64,000 nucleotides of DNA from Atrina japonica (GCA_030159075.1 BROG01000479.1:512328-576327); one strand, 5' to 3'; positions 11,611 through 25,339 are shown, numbered from the stretch's first letter. The notes: generated from the sequence alone by a model not told the origin. Made by a program: numbers and translations.

Positions 11611-12496
11611 TTGCTAGTATAACGTCATATAAAGATTTGCTTTGAATGTCGTTGAAATAACTTCAGTCGAAACCCCTTATATTGAGCCCTGTTTCATTGA
11701 ATTCCCGCATTATTTGAAATAACTTTTATTCACCTTGCAAATTTCTTTATTATCATAATAACCCAACAATTTTTAAATCCCTCTTTATTTGAAAGAAAAC
11801 TTATACCCCTTCCATTTCAATATATCCGGGTTTGATTGATTTAATTGCACTATAAATGCTGAATTATGTCGACAAAACGGCAAATAACTTATTCCAAGAC
11901 TTCACCCGACTCATGACCTGCTGACCTTTTTGACCTTGTGTTGTATTACCTAGGACTGCTTTTTAAAGTATTACACATTCTAACCCCATTATAAAGAAAT
12001 AATTTTATGGAAATATGATATCTCACACGTCATGATGCATTCATTGCGTCAAGCGGAAATACATATATCCAGAAACAATTTCTTGTTTCTTATCACAAGG
12101 AAGTTCCAACAATCTAGTACATCATATTGCATGATTAAGTAACGTTATCAATTTAATCAATAAAAATGGCAAAGGAAATATCAAATATTCTAACATTTGC
12201 ATTTAATAAAGTTAATGTTTGCTTTTAAATGAATCTTAAGCAATCACAATACACGTCAAGTTCTTTGAATAGTTTTGCAGGTGAAAAAACAAAACTTGGA
12301 TAAAATATCGATTATTTTTATGAGTAATTGCATTCATACATAAACGCTGGTTAAATATTAGCTTCATTGGTTTGGAAATATGGGGATTTACATATAGTGA
12401 TTGTGTGCATCTTATGTTTCTTGAATAAATCCGGGTTCTTTTCCTTTCAATAATTATCCTGGTAATAATTATTGTTCTATTTAGTTAAAAATTTAG
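11611..12496. other. no gene seen
   Basis: AT-rich DNA with no ORF of interest and no repeat I recognise. Confidence 0.45.
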
Positions 12497-12511
12497 TAGT
12501 AGTAGTAGAAG

Positions 12512-12542
<31 letters not shown>

Positions 12543-12575
12543 GGTAATAGTAGTAATAGTAGTAACAGTAACAGT
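12497..12575. repeat. (AGT)n / (GTT)n microsatellite
   Basis: Imperfect trinucleotide tracts, first AGT units, then GTT units, then AGTAAT variants. Confidence 0.9.
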
Positions 12576-12592
12576 GGTTGTATGATATTAAG

Positions 12593-12795
12593 CGGGCCCT
12601 CCGTGGCCATGTGGTTAGAGCATCGCCTTTGAACCAAGTATTCTCTCACTTTTGGTCAGCGCGGATTCGAGCTCCGCGGGAACCTAGGCTAATATATGTG
12701 TGAAAGTTTGCCAGTTTACTTGCGGAAGCCCGGTGATCTCTTCCCGGGAAACCGGGTTCTCTCCTCCACCATTAAAACTGGTAACAGAAAACATG
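12593..12795 (+). repeat. SINE-B, best-preserved copy
   Basis: Head CGTGGCCATGTGGTTAGAGC with B-box-like GGATTCGAGCTCC, then CCTAGGCTAATAT, TTTGCCAGTTTACTTGCGG, GGTGATCTCTTCCCGGG and CTCTCCTCCACCATTAAAAC. It serves as the reference copy for the family in this window. The head looks derived from a tRNA with a Leu/Ser-type D-arm. Confidence 0.88.
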
Positions 12796-13917
12796 TTTAG
12801 TGTGGCGGAAAATACTATTCTTAATCAAGGTTAAATGAAATTAAATGAATCAATTATATATGCCCCCAACCACATATTAAGTAAACGGTGAGCAATTACA
12901 AAACCTGAACTAGAACATTGATCGGACGACCGGACTGGAACAAAGACTACAGTTCCCTGGTTTTAATGGGTAGATTTAGGGAAACAAATACATTATAAAC
13001 CAAGAAAAATGCAAAAATACAAGCATTTGTAATAATACGTCGTTTTACACAATGATTTTAAACTAGAAGGTATTTACAATGCATGATATCTATCTTATAA
13101 TGAGAATCACACGGTACGTATGGTTTGTATCTCATTATAATATGGCGTTTCCAAGATCCGGAATGGATCACAAAGTACAGAGCACTAATCATGTGACTTT
13201 GAGAAAATTTAGGGTAAATACAAAGTAAACCATGGTGGAATATGGAATAAAAAAGCAAGTTCTGATATGTGGTACCATATTGTAAATCGGATTCCATTGA
13301 GAAAAAAATAAGCCAGATAAATATCTGTGAATGGATGAGATATGAATGAATCAATTTCCCCCCAAAATATGAACCTACAACTGAAGCGTATTTAGGTCTA
13401 TGATACGCCGTCACTGACACTGATGTAAACTTGATAAGTCAAGCCAGGAGTATACACCTAGCCAACAACTCTAAGATATATATAATTTCTATTAGTGACT
13501 GAATGACGCATGAAGGCGATATCCCGCGCTAACGTCATTTCAGCGGGAAGATTACGTAGAGTTACGTTCCATCAATATTGGAGATACTAGTACCGCACAA
13601 ACGTTATCGGTTATCACACAGTACATGAATCAGTCCCATTGTCGGACATTTTGTATTAATTAATCAGCTGATAATCTGTCGCGTGGTGGTGAAAGTCACA
13701 TCACAGAGCGTGATATGTCGATGGATCTCTGAAACGATATATTTGTTTATTATGTATGACGTCACTAGTCAGCGCGTTGGTGCCGAACTAAAGACAAATG
13801 CCGAATCACGTTGTTAAAAGATCATTTATGTTTACACTTGTTACATTGTTTGATAGTATTTTACTAATTTAATATTTCCTTGTCTATAAGTGAACAGCTC
13901 GTGCTATGACGTCATGT
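12796..13917. other. no gene called
   Basis: A 120-codon minus-strand ORF at 13058-13420 is the longest here. It has no signal peptide, no repeat pattern and no family motif I know, so I leave it uncalled. Confidence 0.4.
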
Positions 13918-13970
13918 ACATGTCCTGGACATCCTAAAGATTTATACTTTGGTATCTGAGATGTTTTAAA
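13918..13970 (+). repeat. terminal 50 bp of the RT element tail
   Basis: TGTCCTGGACATCCTAAAG, then ATTTATACTTTGGTATCTGA: the extreme 3' end seen at 9085-9130 and, inverted, at 9595. Confidence 0.75.
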
Positions 13971-14237
13971 TGATAAATAATCCATTACTTGTTTTTAACA
14001 GAAATAATCGTCTGTGGCATTTTTTTTTACTTTTGTTTTCAAATCTGTAATATTGATATTATATTGATAATAATCTAACCACTGTTACGTTGCCACTGGT
14101 GATGGACCGTTTGAATTCCAGAGGTTATACATAAACCCAGTAACTGGAATTTTGGTTCCAACTACTTATTTCGTGGCCCCTATATACAGGTTTTACTGTA
14201 TATTGAATTCATATTGATTAACTTATCATTACCTACC

Positions 14238-14352
14238 CTGTGCGCGGGAATCTATTGTGGTTTTGTGAAAGAGTTTGCCCGTTTACTGACGGGAGGCCTA
14301 TGGTCTGTAACCGGGTTCTCTCCACCGCCATTAAAAACTGGCCATCCAACGA
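14238..14352 (+). repeat. SINE-B fragment
   Basis: Only the 3' half: GTTTGCCCGTTTACTGACGG, GGTTCTCTCCACCGCCATTA and the AAAACTGGCCATCCAAC tail. Confidence 0.7.
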
Positions 14353-15627
14353 AACAAAAATACCCTGGGGAGCCGACAAAAAACATGTTAGATACAAATT
14401 TTGACCTCTAACCTAACAAAACTACTACAAAAAACTATAAACGTAAAATAGCGTACTATGCTTACTTGAGCTGCGGAATAGTAAAGTAAAGTATTGCTTT
14501 ACCATAGTAAATAAACGTATTAATAAAGTAAATAAAAGGGTTTGTAATAATAAATAGAAGCTGTTACAACCATAAATCAACGTTTCCATTATAAGACAAT
14601 TAGTTTTTACTATAGCAAATTACAGTTTGTACTATAATAAACTATATAGGATGCTGCAGTTTACTATAATAGTATTTCATTGGGGTAAGAGCAATAGGAT
14701 AAATATAAAACCTTCAACCAATAAAGGCACGAACGTCTTCTTAGCTACATGTTTATCAGTTTCACTGAACGTAACTGGCTGAAAATCGACCATAAATATC
14801 AAAAGTACATATCTGGAAAAAATAAACATCATGTTAATTTCATTTTCTTAGATCGGAACAGCGACGCACATTGTGTTCACGAAGATTAGGAAAGTCTGGA
14901 AATCTGAGTCCGACCAAAAAAACAATATTTACACAAATGCGGATGATGTCAATATAAGGCAACGCGCCCTGACATGATAAACAGCGCCGAGATTAGCCCT
15001 ATTATCAGTTTCAGTTGTATCATGATATTTCAAAACGGACAATAGACTATTATCACCGTGATTATATCACTTCTTTACGTAACGAATTCCTTGTCAATAT
15101 ACAAATTAAGAACCTAGACAATCGTAATTGAGATAGATCACCACGGCTCACATTCACGGATAAATTACATTCTTCTTTTTTTTCTAAAGTGGAATTAAAG
15201 CTGGTATGAATCATTGCAATGGACTTTTTTTCACAAAGGATTCAACATAGAGTGTCCGTACGATAATATATCCCGAGAAATAGAAAAAGCAACTATTGAT
15301 CCCTCTGATACAAATTTTTTCACAAAACTGACATGCAACATTTCCATATACACAAAGTTGTAATTAATCATATCCATATCAATTTCATGTATGGGAATCA
15401 TCAATAGCAATAATCCACTCTTTTACATTAGAGGAAACTAAATCCCCTTTGACCATGAAACTGACAATTCAATATGTACATTTCATAATTTGTCAGAATA
15501 TATACGTTTATGAAACTGTGATTACTATATCTTGTGAATATGTAAAATGATGGACGAGTGTGCAACAATATAAAATGAAATAATGCATTCTTTAATCTTT
15601 ATCCATGGCATAATATTAACCTCTATT
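14353..15627. other. no gene seen
   Basis: Very AT-rich, with several scattered short motifs such as ACTATAATAAACTATA around 14580-14670. No ORF is supported. Confidence 0.4.
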
Positions 15628-15685
15628 TTATCTATCTATCTATCGATATATGATTGATCGAACTAACTTTTTCAGTCTATCTTTA

Positions 15686-15728
<43 letters not shown>

Positions 15729-15730
15729 TT
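15628..15730. repeat. (TATC)n microsatellite
   Basis: Two TATC/TCTA runs separated by a short unique stretch. Confidence 0.9.
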
Positions 15731-16114
15731 ATCCTTTTCTGTCTTTATTTTTAACTATCAATATTTTTTTTAGTTCATTTTCATCTCTTTCTACTCAATC
15801 TATTAATCTATCTGTCTGCCATTTTATCGTCCCATCTTTCTTTCTGTCTTTCATTTTAACTCATGGTTGCCATCATCGTATAGATTATTCCATTTTTGAT
15901 CTATAACCCGAAATTTAATATTTCAAAGGAGATATGCATGTTACCTGCTTATGTATAAGCTGCTTTCACTGCATTTTACACACATTGCTTTCGTCATCAA
16001 ATTTATCTTATGTAGAAATATCTACGTTTAGCATGCAGATGTTTTCTTATGGCGTGTTTCAAGTTTAGAACTTGCCTGCTCTGTGTAGTATTTACTTCAT
16101 TTTCTATCCAACTA
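15731..16114. other. no recognised feature
   Basis: Pyrimidine-rich flank of the TATC arrays with scattered TATC remnants. Confidence 0.4.
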
Positions 16115-16115
16115 C

Positions 16116-16155
<40 letters not shown>

Positions 16156-16199
16156 ACTATCTATCTATCTATCTATCTATCTATCTGTCTGTCTGTCTA
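16115..16199. repeat. (TATC)n microsatellite
   Basis: About 20 units ending in GTCT variants; degenerate units continue to about 16310. Confidence 0.93.
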
Positions 16200-16337
16200 A
16201 CTTTGTAGGTATCTATTTACTTATCTATCTCTGTCTCTGTCACTCTACCTATCTTTCCATATATCACTAGATATCTAGTCTATCTATATATCTATTAATC
16301 TATCTATCTAAAAATTACAGATAACTAAGTATTAATC

Positions 16338-17507
<1,170 letters not shown>

Positions 17508-17519
17508 CTCAACACATCA

Positions 17520-17793
17520 GAGCCGACCTGGCTCAGTCGATACCGCGCTCGACTCTTGATCGTGAGGTCTTGAGTTCGAGTCCAGCCGGCGGCAGGTTGG
17601 TTTCCTGTCTGTCGGATGAGACAGTAAAACTAGAGGTCCCGTGTCACAGTAGGTGTCGGCACGTTGAAGAACCCTCACTGTTCAATGGCCGTAAGTGCCG
17701 AGCATAGGCCAAAATTTGAAGCCATTCACCGACATTTGGTGACGTTTCCATATGAGTGAAAGATTCTTGAGTGGGACGTTAAACAACAATAAA
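17520..17793 (+). repeat. SINE-A, complete copy with perfect target-site duplication
   Basis: A 274-bp element. The tRNA-like head has an A-box-like TGGCTCAGTCGATACCGCGC and a B-box-like GAGTTCGAGTCC. The body has GGATGAGACAGTAAAAC, GTAGGTGTCGGCACG, AGTGCCGAGCATAGGCC and GAGTGGGACGTTAAACAACA. The 12-bp repeat CTCAACACATCA stands on both sides (17508-17519 and 17794-17805) without a mismatch, so the insertion is young. The ORF 17408-17707 over it is not a gene. Confidence 0.95.
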
Positions 17794-17805
17794 CTCAACA
17801 CATCA

Positions 17806-18825
17806 TGTCTTACAGATATCGTAAGCACCTATATTCTGCATCTGATACGACATATTTCAGATTCACTAGTTAATAGTTAAAACATACGTATTCATTATCA
17901 ACAATGTCCTCTACATATCTCTTTGCTACCGGTAAAATACATTTTCCGAAACATTTACAAATCACAGTTTGATGTTTTGGAGTGTTAAAATATGTACAAA
18001 TAACAGAAAGTAAATACGCGTTATAGGTCAGGAAGCGGTTAATGCCTTGCCAATCCATTTGGCAATGATTTGTTAGATACTATCCCGTACGTGATCTGAA
18101 GTGAAACACTGCAACAGGTGAGCAAAACTCCCGTATAAGATTTTCAACAAAAAAAAGAAATTCGTTTTCCAAAAGATATGAAGATGCCGAAGCATTGAAA
18201 TAACATTCTGTGCTCTATTAATCAAATTAGACAGCGACCTTGTATTTGAATTCTTGTTTCCTTTCATTTCAATTTTAGAGAAGCTTGTAAGATTTGTTTT
18301 TCTAGGGAAAAAACCCGAAAAATATCGAGCCGTGAAATTAAATAATGAAATTACGTCAGATCCTAGATAATATAGAAGTTGCCCTGTTAAGAAAAATAAT
18401 GATTTTATGCCAATGTCTATATGAATTATATACGGTTCTGATAAATCATAACAACAATTACGTATGATCTGATGATATGACTAAATTACTAATTTTATAT
18501 CAAAAGTTAATTTCCAAAAGACAACTGCAATTGCATTTTAGTAGAAAATTAACACTGAACCAAATTTTGGATAAATTACAAAATAATGTAATGTATTCTG
18601 CAAAGTACACAGAGAGTATGCTTTATCGTAATGTAATTGTATTCCATGTTATTTAATCAATAGATAGGTATAAGGCCTGTGTTCAGCTGCCAAATAAATA
18701 TATATGCATCCTCTTTAACTTACGGTTGGTTTGTTAAGTTGTAAGGGACGGCTAACCCATCATAGATTGCTGATTTTACTGTCCTACTTATCAATTTGCC
18801 ATTGTTTTTTAATTTGATATAGAAA
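17806..18825. other. no gene seen
   Basis: Two minus-strand ORFs of 62 and 64 codons have no recognisable content. Confidence 0.4.
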
Positions 18826-19195
18826 CTCACATACCAAGTATAAATATTTAGTATGTTCATGGTGCATATACAAATCTGGTGAATATTGGATAAACACAGA
18901 CCTCTGAAAATCCAGAAACTGGATCAGGTGCCATGGAGGAGTAAGTTTACCCTACGAATCCACGGTCAAATTCAAATGATATAAGTGAGGAACAAATTGG
19001 TACAAAAGACTCAACAACTTCATACATTAAATAAGTAATTCAACATTTCATTTAGTGAAACAGAGTAATCGAAAACAAGACCATTATATCGACCATAAAC
19101 TTTGCGTAACGTTGACATCAAACGATATTCCTGTGGCAATAACCTGTCAGTAAGTATTTTGCCTATGAAATAATCTTATGTTGAACACACCCTGA
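18826..19195 (-). repeat. RT element 3' part
   Basis: Long minus-strand tail: GGATCAGGTGCCATGGAGGA, ATTTCATTTAGTGAAAC, then the coding remnant around CATAAACTTTGCGTAACG and the GTTGAACACACCCTGA edge. It matches 9600-9960 throughout, with indels. Confidence 0.8.
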
Positions 19196-19423
19196 CCTAT
19201 CTGGTTATTTATTTACATTGATTACATCTTGGTATCTAATTTTTACACTCTAAAATAAACCATTTTAGTCCTAGAAAAAAAGTTCCTCAAATTTTAACCA
19301 ACGTTAAGATTTACCAACGTAACATTTATGTTTTGCTATGCATACACGTTTAATTCCTCTATAAGTAAGTCATTAAATTTACATCATGAATTGCATCTTA
19401 CACCTGCTTATTGGATAAAAAAT

Positions 19424-19545
19424 CTCAGATACCAAAGAATAAATATTTAGATGTAGATGTAGATACAACTCTGGCAAAACTGGACAAACACTGACCTCTG
19501 CAAAAAAGAGGTGGGATCAGGTGCCATAGAAGAGTAAGCATCTAC
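19424..19545 (-). repeat. RT element 3' tail fragment
   Basis: ATCTCAGATACCAAAGAATA, GGACAAACACTGACCTCTG and GGTGGGATCAGGTGCCATAG mark the terminal tail in minus orientation, about 230 bp from the previous copy and in the same orientation. Confidence 0.78.
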
Positions 19546-19599
19546 AATACTGATAACTGATAATTCTCGACAATTTTTAATTCCATATGAATCCATTCT

Positions 19600-19815
19600 G
19601 TCATCCGATACGCTCGCGTTGGAATTGTGTTAAAGCATTCAAAATGTGAATAGAAATTCCCGGATTTGATTCCTGGTATCCGGCTATACCTAAGATTTAA
19701 TTAAGGTAGTGAGTGTAACATTGCCAAGCGCTTGCCCTAAGATGTGAAATTCACGGATATTTCTGGTGAGAAATTAAAAGTGAAGTAGGCATGGCACGTT
19801 AAGGAACCGGAATTG
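19600..19815 (+). repeat. possible third SINE family (SINE-C)
   Basis: Contains a B-box-like GGATTTGATTCCTGG, then AACATTGCCAAGCGCTTGCC, GATGTGAAATTCACGG and GGCATGGCACGTTAAGGAAC. The layout (promoter-like head, conserved body, GTTAAGGAAC close) resembles molluscan SINEs. Only one copy is in the window, so the call rests on general appearance. Confidence 0.4.
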
Positions 19816-20598
19816 AAACAGCAAAATTCCATAGTATAGGTCAAAGTCACATTACCTTTAGCTAACGTTTCTATACGGAATGTAAAACAATACAAAAATA
19901 GAAGCAAAGCATTGTTGTTGGACTTAACAAATTTGTACTATGTTATCCTTCTCAATATGCCGACCTTGAGCTTTTCTTGTATCGTAACGTAGGAAAAGAT
20001 CACTACCATTTTGATATCGTCTAAAGTGCTGAAGTATATCTAGGTAATTACGATAACGAAATCGCTTCAAATAATTGGTTGATCACCACCATCTTAATAC
20101 TCTTCACTTTAATCTGACAGGAACAGCGAACTATAATCTCATCGACCATTACTTGTCAATTTCAACTTCCCCGTATTCTCTCTATGACAACAAATCCGAT
20201 AAACCATATTGTCAGCTACAAGGAAAGGTATACATTGAAAGAACCAGGGAAATGAGTTACTTTTTCTAAAGAAGTTGTTGAATCGTTGAGTGTGGCCTCC
20301 AGATGGGTGTGACTGGACTTCACCGTGATGCCTGATACCAATTTAATTATCTTTTTTTATATCTTATAAAACACCACTTAGCCAGTCCTTTCCAAAGGTG
20401 GAATGAAGCACTTCTAGCTGAGAAAAAGTTGTATCAGCAATAAATTTATGACCTGAGGGTTAGAGGTTCGGTAGGTAGAATGGGGATCCAGGTAACTGTT
20501 GTAAACTTTGTTTTTTTGCAGTGATGTCCCAAGATTTTATTTTATAAAACCATAGCGATGATACGAGAGATAAAAGTTTAATATTATATGACTATATA

Positions 20599-20599
<1 letters not shown>
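19816..20599. other. no gene seen
   Basis: No recognisable gene; a 64-codon ORF at 20075-20269 lacks any motif. Confidence 0.4.

Positions 20600-20661
<62 letters not shown>
20600..20661. repeat. (TA)n microsatellite
   Basis: About 31 TA units. Confidence 0.97.
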
Positions 20662-20666
<5 letters not shown>

Positions 20667-21345
20667 TACCTTTTCTTTGATTTGTCAAAATGCTGCTCAG
20701 AAGTAAAGAATGGAAATATAATGTATAGCTTGCTTTATTTCAATAGCACTGGTATTAAAATATCAGGAAAATATATCGAACGATAACATCTTACGATGCG
20801 TCATCATTTCGCAAAACATTACATGACATCACGGTATTGGAAATTACATCAGCGAAGCCCACTCCTGTTGACTGATATTATACATGCTCTAAACATTTTT
20901 GTTTATTTCTTTGTTATCTAGGAAAATAGGAAGCTTAATACGTATAACAAAGCAATTACAGGCTTCTCGGTCAGGTTGATCTTACTTTTCTCTGGTTAAT
21001 TAATCCTAATAAGAGCTTCTCAAAGTCAATATTTGTATGTAACGAATTATACTTACAATGTCAATTATAGATAATATGACTTGGTAAGTTAATAAGATAT
21101 GAACCGGAATGTTTTCCTTTCATTTTTCCCTTAAGTTTTCTTTTCGACTTATACACCTAACAATCTTCACAGAAACAATCTTACACTAATAATAGCCTAA
21201 TTGTAAGCTATAATATTTAATATATTTCGTATAGTAATTTTCGTATAAACGACAGCGATGTAAATGTAGATCAAAATCTGATTAGGTACTTCGAATCACC
21301 CACAACGAACACATCATTTATTTATTTGCCATATGTCAATAAATA
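20662..21345. other. no gene seen
   Basis: AT-rich; nothing recognised. Confidence 0.45.
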
Positions 21346-22087
21346 CAGGGTGTCTCTAAAAATGTACTCACATTTGCACTACCCATTACTTACTGTACAT
21401 CACAAAATATACGTAAAATGCATGTTAGTATTAAACAATGTTTTTATTATTTCTAGCGTAAATGTTTCATTCGACCATGTATAGTGCAGTTCCGTAAGTT
21501 TATGACCTAACAGAAATTTCCCATTACTTTCTGTAAAATTATCTTTTTTTATCCTGGGTATGTTTTTATTTTTTCATTTTAATTAGTTTCTTCTCATATA
21601 CTACTGATTATTCTGTTGTACTTCAATTCCGAGATACAATAAAAAAAAAAGATATAAAAAGGCATCATTAAATTTTTAAATTCCTATATATTTTGTGAAA
21701 AACTGCATGAAGAAATCAGTTTCCCGCTTTTTCACTTGCAACTGATTAATTCAATCTTACTATTTCTATATGAATGCAACACCGGACCTGACCTTATTTT
21801 CACAAAATATATAGGAATATAAGATTTCTTATGCCTTTGTATAGCTCTTATTTGTTAATGTACATCAAGTACAAATAGTAAAAGTAAAAAAACGAATGTT
21901 TTTGATCAACACAATTACTGCCCCTTTAAAATGAAAGTATTTGATTAAAGATTGTTTGATATAGAAGATAATGAGGAAATAACGTTTGTTCATAAACTAG
22001 ATTTGAACCATCGATCGTGTATTCTTTAGTCAATAAATAATGCATTTATTTCATTTTAAAATGAGTACATTTTAGACACCCTGTACA
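21346..22087. mobile_element. mariner-type non-autonomous element with TIRs
   Basis: The left end TACAGGGTGTCT..AAAATGTACTCA and right end TGAGTACATTTTAGACACCC..TGTA are inverted repeats of about 25 bp starting at TA dinucleotides. No transposase ORF remains. The TA target and CAGGGTGTC termini fit Tc1/mariner relics. A second, unrelated MITE sits inside it. Confidence 0.75.
21515..21925. mobile_element. TTAA-MITE copy nested in the mariner relic
   Basis: The body matches the other TTAA-MITEs: TTCCTATATATTTTGTGAAA, ACTTGCAACTGATTAATTCA, ACACCGGACCTGACCTTATT and GTACATCAAGTACAAATAGT. The right terminus TACTGCCCCT is followed by TTAA (21926-21929). The left terminus is degraded, so its position is approximate. 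Confidence 0.7.
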
Positions 22088-22545
22088 TCAAAAAAAAGGA
22101 AGAATTCACATATAACATATTTCAATACGATTTGCAGGTCATTAAACTTTAATTGACTTTCGTACACAAATAAAATGCTACAAGCTTAGACATAATGAAA
22201 GTCCATGGGAGCGCATTCGTTTATCATAAGTAAATCTTTTGTAAAATGAAAAGATTAAAGCTTGGAATGCATTCCTGGTGATTGATGTACAAGAAAAATT
22301 TATTCTGAAACCTTTGTGGGATTAAATCAGGTATGTTTAATTATTGCACCTATGTCAATTACACACAAAATGAACCATTTTTATGATGGAAGATATATTT
22401 TATAATGGCTCAAACTGTGTCAACTTTAGTCAATTTTGCGTTGTCTGGATGAATGCAAATATAATTCTTTTCTGAAATAAAAGTTATTAAGAGTGATGAA
22501 TTATAATTGCTATCTCCACCCAAGGACCACCTGCTACAATTGAAA
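22088..22545. other. no gene seen
   Basis: AT-rich; nothing recognised. Confidence 0.45.
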
Positions 22546-22566
22546 CTTTTCTTTGAGACCCTGATA

Positions 22567-22660
<94 letters not shown>

Positions 22661-22849
22661 TGCATGCGTGCGTGTGTGTGCGTGAGTGCATGTTTGTGTG
22701 CATGCATGCGTGTGTGTGTCAATATAACATGGCTCCTGAGTACATTGCAATCGGATTCTCTACTCCACCATTAAAACTGACTGCCACCAAATAACTGAAA
22801 ATATGTTGACTGTAGCGTAAACATTTCTTTAAGACCTTCATATTTAGTA

Positions 22850-22916
<67 letters not shown>

Positions 22917-23132
22917 TAGATAAATATATAGATATAGATATTAGTGCATGCGTGCGTGTCTGTGCGTGAGTGCATGTTTGTGAGCATGCATGCGTGTGTG
23001 TGTCAATATAACATTTACTTTCAGAAGGTCGATGGTCTCCATCTGAGTACAATGCAATTGGATTCTCTACTCCACCATTAAAAACTGACTGCCACCAAAT
23101 AACCGAAAAATTGTTGACTGTAGCGTAAACCA
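22546..23132 (+). repeat. tandem duplication of microsatellite plus SINE-B tail
   Basis: Two ~290-bp units. Each has TTCTTT(G/A)AGACC, a TA/GA microsatellite, TGCATGCGTGCGTGT, GTGTGTGTCAATATAACAT, then the SINE-B tail GGATTCTCTACTCCACCATT and GTTGACTGTAGCGTAAAC. The microsatellites have diverged: TA only in unit 1 (22575-22657); TA, GA and GATA in unit 2 (22850-22935). Unit 2 also keeps more of the SINE body. ORFs here are artefacts. Confidence 0.88.
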
Positions 23133-23785
23133 AATAACAAAATATAATCAAATTCAATATAACAAACAATTCATTTTCTTAACTCATCCTCGTGTACTCG
23201 TGAACTTGTCATGATGGCGACTATTTTCCATGTTTCATCAGACAAACAAAACATGTATATTTTGATAAAGTATGTCGAGGTATTTTCAAGGAAAAGTGTG
23301 GAACCAGCGACGTATAGAAGAAGAGAATTCGCTTGTATATTTTGAATTAATATTGATAAAAGATTGACAAGACGCCATTACGCAATATAACAACGATATG
23401 GATGTCCTTCAGTTGTCAACAACATAAATTATTGAAACGCAAATTAGAATTTAGCACTCTGAGTTCAAATTGGTTGTCGCTTTCCAACAAATACATTACG
23501 CTCTTGCATCATGCATGTTAACTTCGATACCAATTATCAAACATCCCGTTTATTATTCAATACATATAACAGCTAATAACAATAATGTATATCCTTTTGA
23601 GAATAAAACCCGTTTAAATTTACCTAAAACCTGAAAGGTGTGTCATGAAATCAATAAAAATGTAACCTTTGACTTTATATTTACATACGAAAAGAGGACA
23701 GAAAGTTCATAGTGCAAAGCAAAGTCATTTCTCTCACGTATTTCATGTAGCATGGTTCTGATTTATATATATTAAGTTAACTTTT
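23133..23785. other. no gene seen
   Basis: AT-rich; nothing recognised. Confidence 0.45.
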
Positions 23786-23925
23786 CAACAGGGGACGTTT
23801 ACTCCTCCATGACACCTGATCCCACCATTAGATTTTCAGAGCTCCGTGTTTGTCCAATATTCATCAGATTTGTATATTGTATCCTGGACATCCTGAATTT
23901 TAATATATGATATCTGGGATTTTAA
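23786..23925 (+). repeat. RT element 3' tail fragment
   Basis: CAACAGGGGACGTTTACTCC, CACCTGATCCCACC, CCGTGTTTGTCCAATATTC and TCCTGGACATCCTGA. Confidence 0.78.
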
Positions 23926-24300
23926 ATTATGTTTGTGTGATCCTGCAATGCGCTCTCTGTTGATGACAATGATTGACAGTTGAGCAAAGGTCATTTGCTT
24001 CTTTACTACAATTATATACCTCTGCACACAATTCATCAATTGCACACTCTAATCCTGAATGAAGATTAGAACAATTCAAATACTAATGCTACTGTTTAGA
24101 TATGGCGGAATTTGTAATAACCAGGTCCCATCTTCCACTGGAATGATTATAACGTATTTACGTGGCACATGACTATCCTCTGGGAAAAGAGGGAGGACTC
24201 TAATGTTTTCCTTTCTCGAACTGCGAAATTCTGTTAGAGTCATTCCTTGTCGTTTTAGTTTGCTGTTTCGCATTAATATATTGTAAAATTATGTCTAAAC
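23926..24300. other. no gene seen
   Basis: A 65-codon minus-strand ORF (24076-24273) has no recognisable motif. Confidence 0.4.
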
Positions 24301-24372
24301 AGTATGAAATATACTGGCTTTATGCGTATACTGGCTTTATGCGTATACTGGCTTTATGTGTATATACTGGCT
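24301..24372. repeat. short ~20-bp tandem repeat
   Basis: About 3.5 units of TATACTGGCTTTATGCG; the last unit carries an extra TATA. Confidence 0.9.
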
Positions 24373-24405
24373 TTCCATTGAAAACAGTTCCGTCACATTT
24401 GTGAG

Positions 24406-25339
24406 TATAAAGGACCACATTTTTTTTTTATTTCTCGCTTTGCCAACTTTTAAGTCGACTTTTGTCTTGAAATTTCCAACTTTTTTCTCGTTTTGCCAAC
24501 TTTAAAATTGACTTTTACAACTTTTTTCTTGGAATTTTTGTAATTGCTCTCGTTTTTTTCAACTATTAAGTTGTCTTTTCTAACTGATTTCTTTAAATTT
24601 CTAACTTTAAAATTGGCTTTTTCAACTTTTTGCTTGGCTTTTCTAACTTATTCTTGGAATTTCCAAATTAATATATATATATACACTCTCAAAGGCTATG
24701 GCCAGACAGTGGGCATATATTCGGTGAAATGTAGCATTGATAAAAATAAATTAACATTTGGAACATAATGAATTATTTAACACTGTAGTTTATTAAATGG
24801 ATGCATTTAAATCTTTTGTTCGATATGAATCTTGAATTTTATGTTTTTTTGCTGAAAGCAATATATAACTTTAGGGGACGACTTTTTTGGGAGAGCATTG
24901 CAATTTTTTTCGAGTCAGATTATTTATTTTCAATACGTGACAAGACAGAATATTATTTCTAATCTTTTTAGGGACAGATTATTATTTTTTTCTCTCCACC
25001 AGAATATTATTATTATTATTATTATTTTACAAGGTATGAAATGTTATTTTTGGCTTGCAGACACTAAACTGCGACATCTTGATTCTTCAAAAATACCCCA
25101 TTGACAAACTAATTAACTCTGAAAACAAAGGGAAGTTCAACAGACATAAGCTGAATACTCCATTGTTTCTTTGTGTAACATGTACAGATACATATTGGTT
25201 TTTTTATTGGAAAGCCTAAGAATAAACTCCTACAAAGTTGGAAAAGTCAAGAATAAAGTTGGAAATTCCAAAAAAGCTGGAAAAGCCAACTATAAAGTTG
25301 GCAAAACGAGAAATAAAAAACTTAAGGAGATCCTAATAG
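24406..25339. mobile_element. non-autonomous element with mirrored terminal minisatellites, copy 1
   Basis: The ends TATAAAGGACCACATTTT and, inverted, CTATTAGGATCTCCTTAAG match the ends of copy 2 (52729-54324). Inside the left end is a minisatellite of about 20-bp subunits built on CCAACTTT with spacers TTCTTGGAATT and TCTCGTTTTG (24432-24668). Inside the right end is the reverse complement of the same array (25232-25318). The unique core is shared with copy 2: CATAATGAATTATTTAA, GGGGACGACTTTTT, TCTTTTTAGGGACAGA and GCAGACACTAAA. There is no transposase. ORFs through the arrays are repeat artefacts. Confidence 0.8.

Noticed and set aside
13058..13420. 120-codon minus-strand ORF
   Set aside because: No motif, no signal peptide, and no paralogue in the window; within the range of chance ORFs here.
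17519..17592. tRNA gene in the SINE-A head (and similar heads at 12593 and 48008)
   Set aside because: Promoter boxes are present but the sequence does not fold into a complete cloverleaf with an acceptor stem and continues into a repeated SINE body with target-site duplications.
22410..23169. ORFs of 95-132 codons on both strands
   Set aside because: They run through TA and GA tracts of a tandem duplication.
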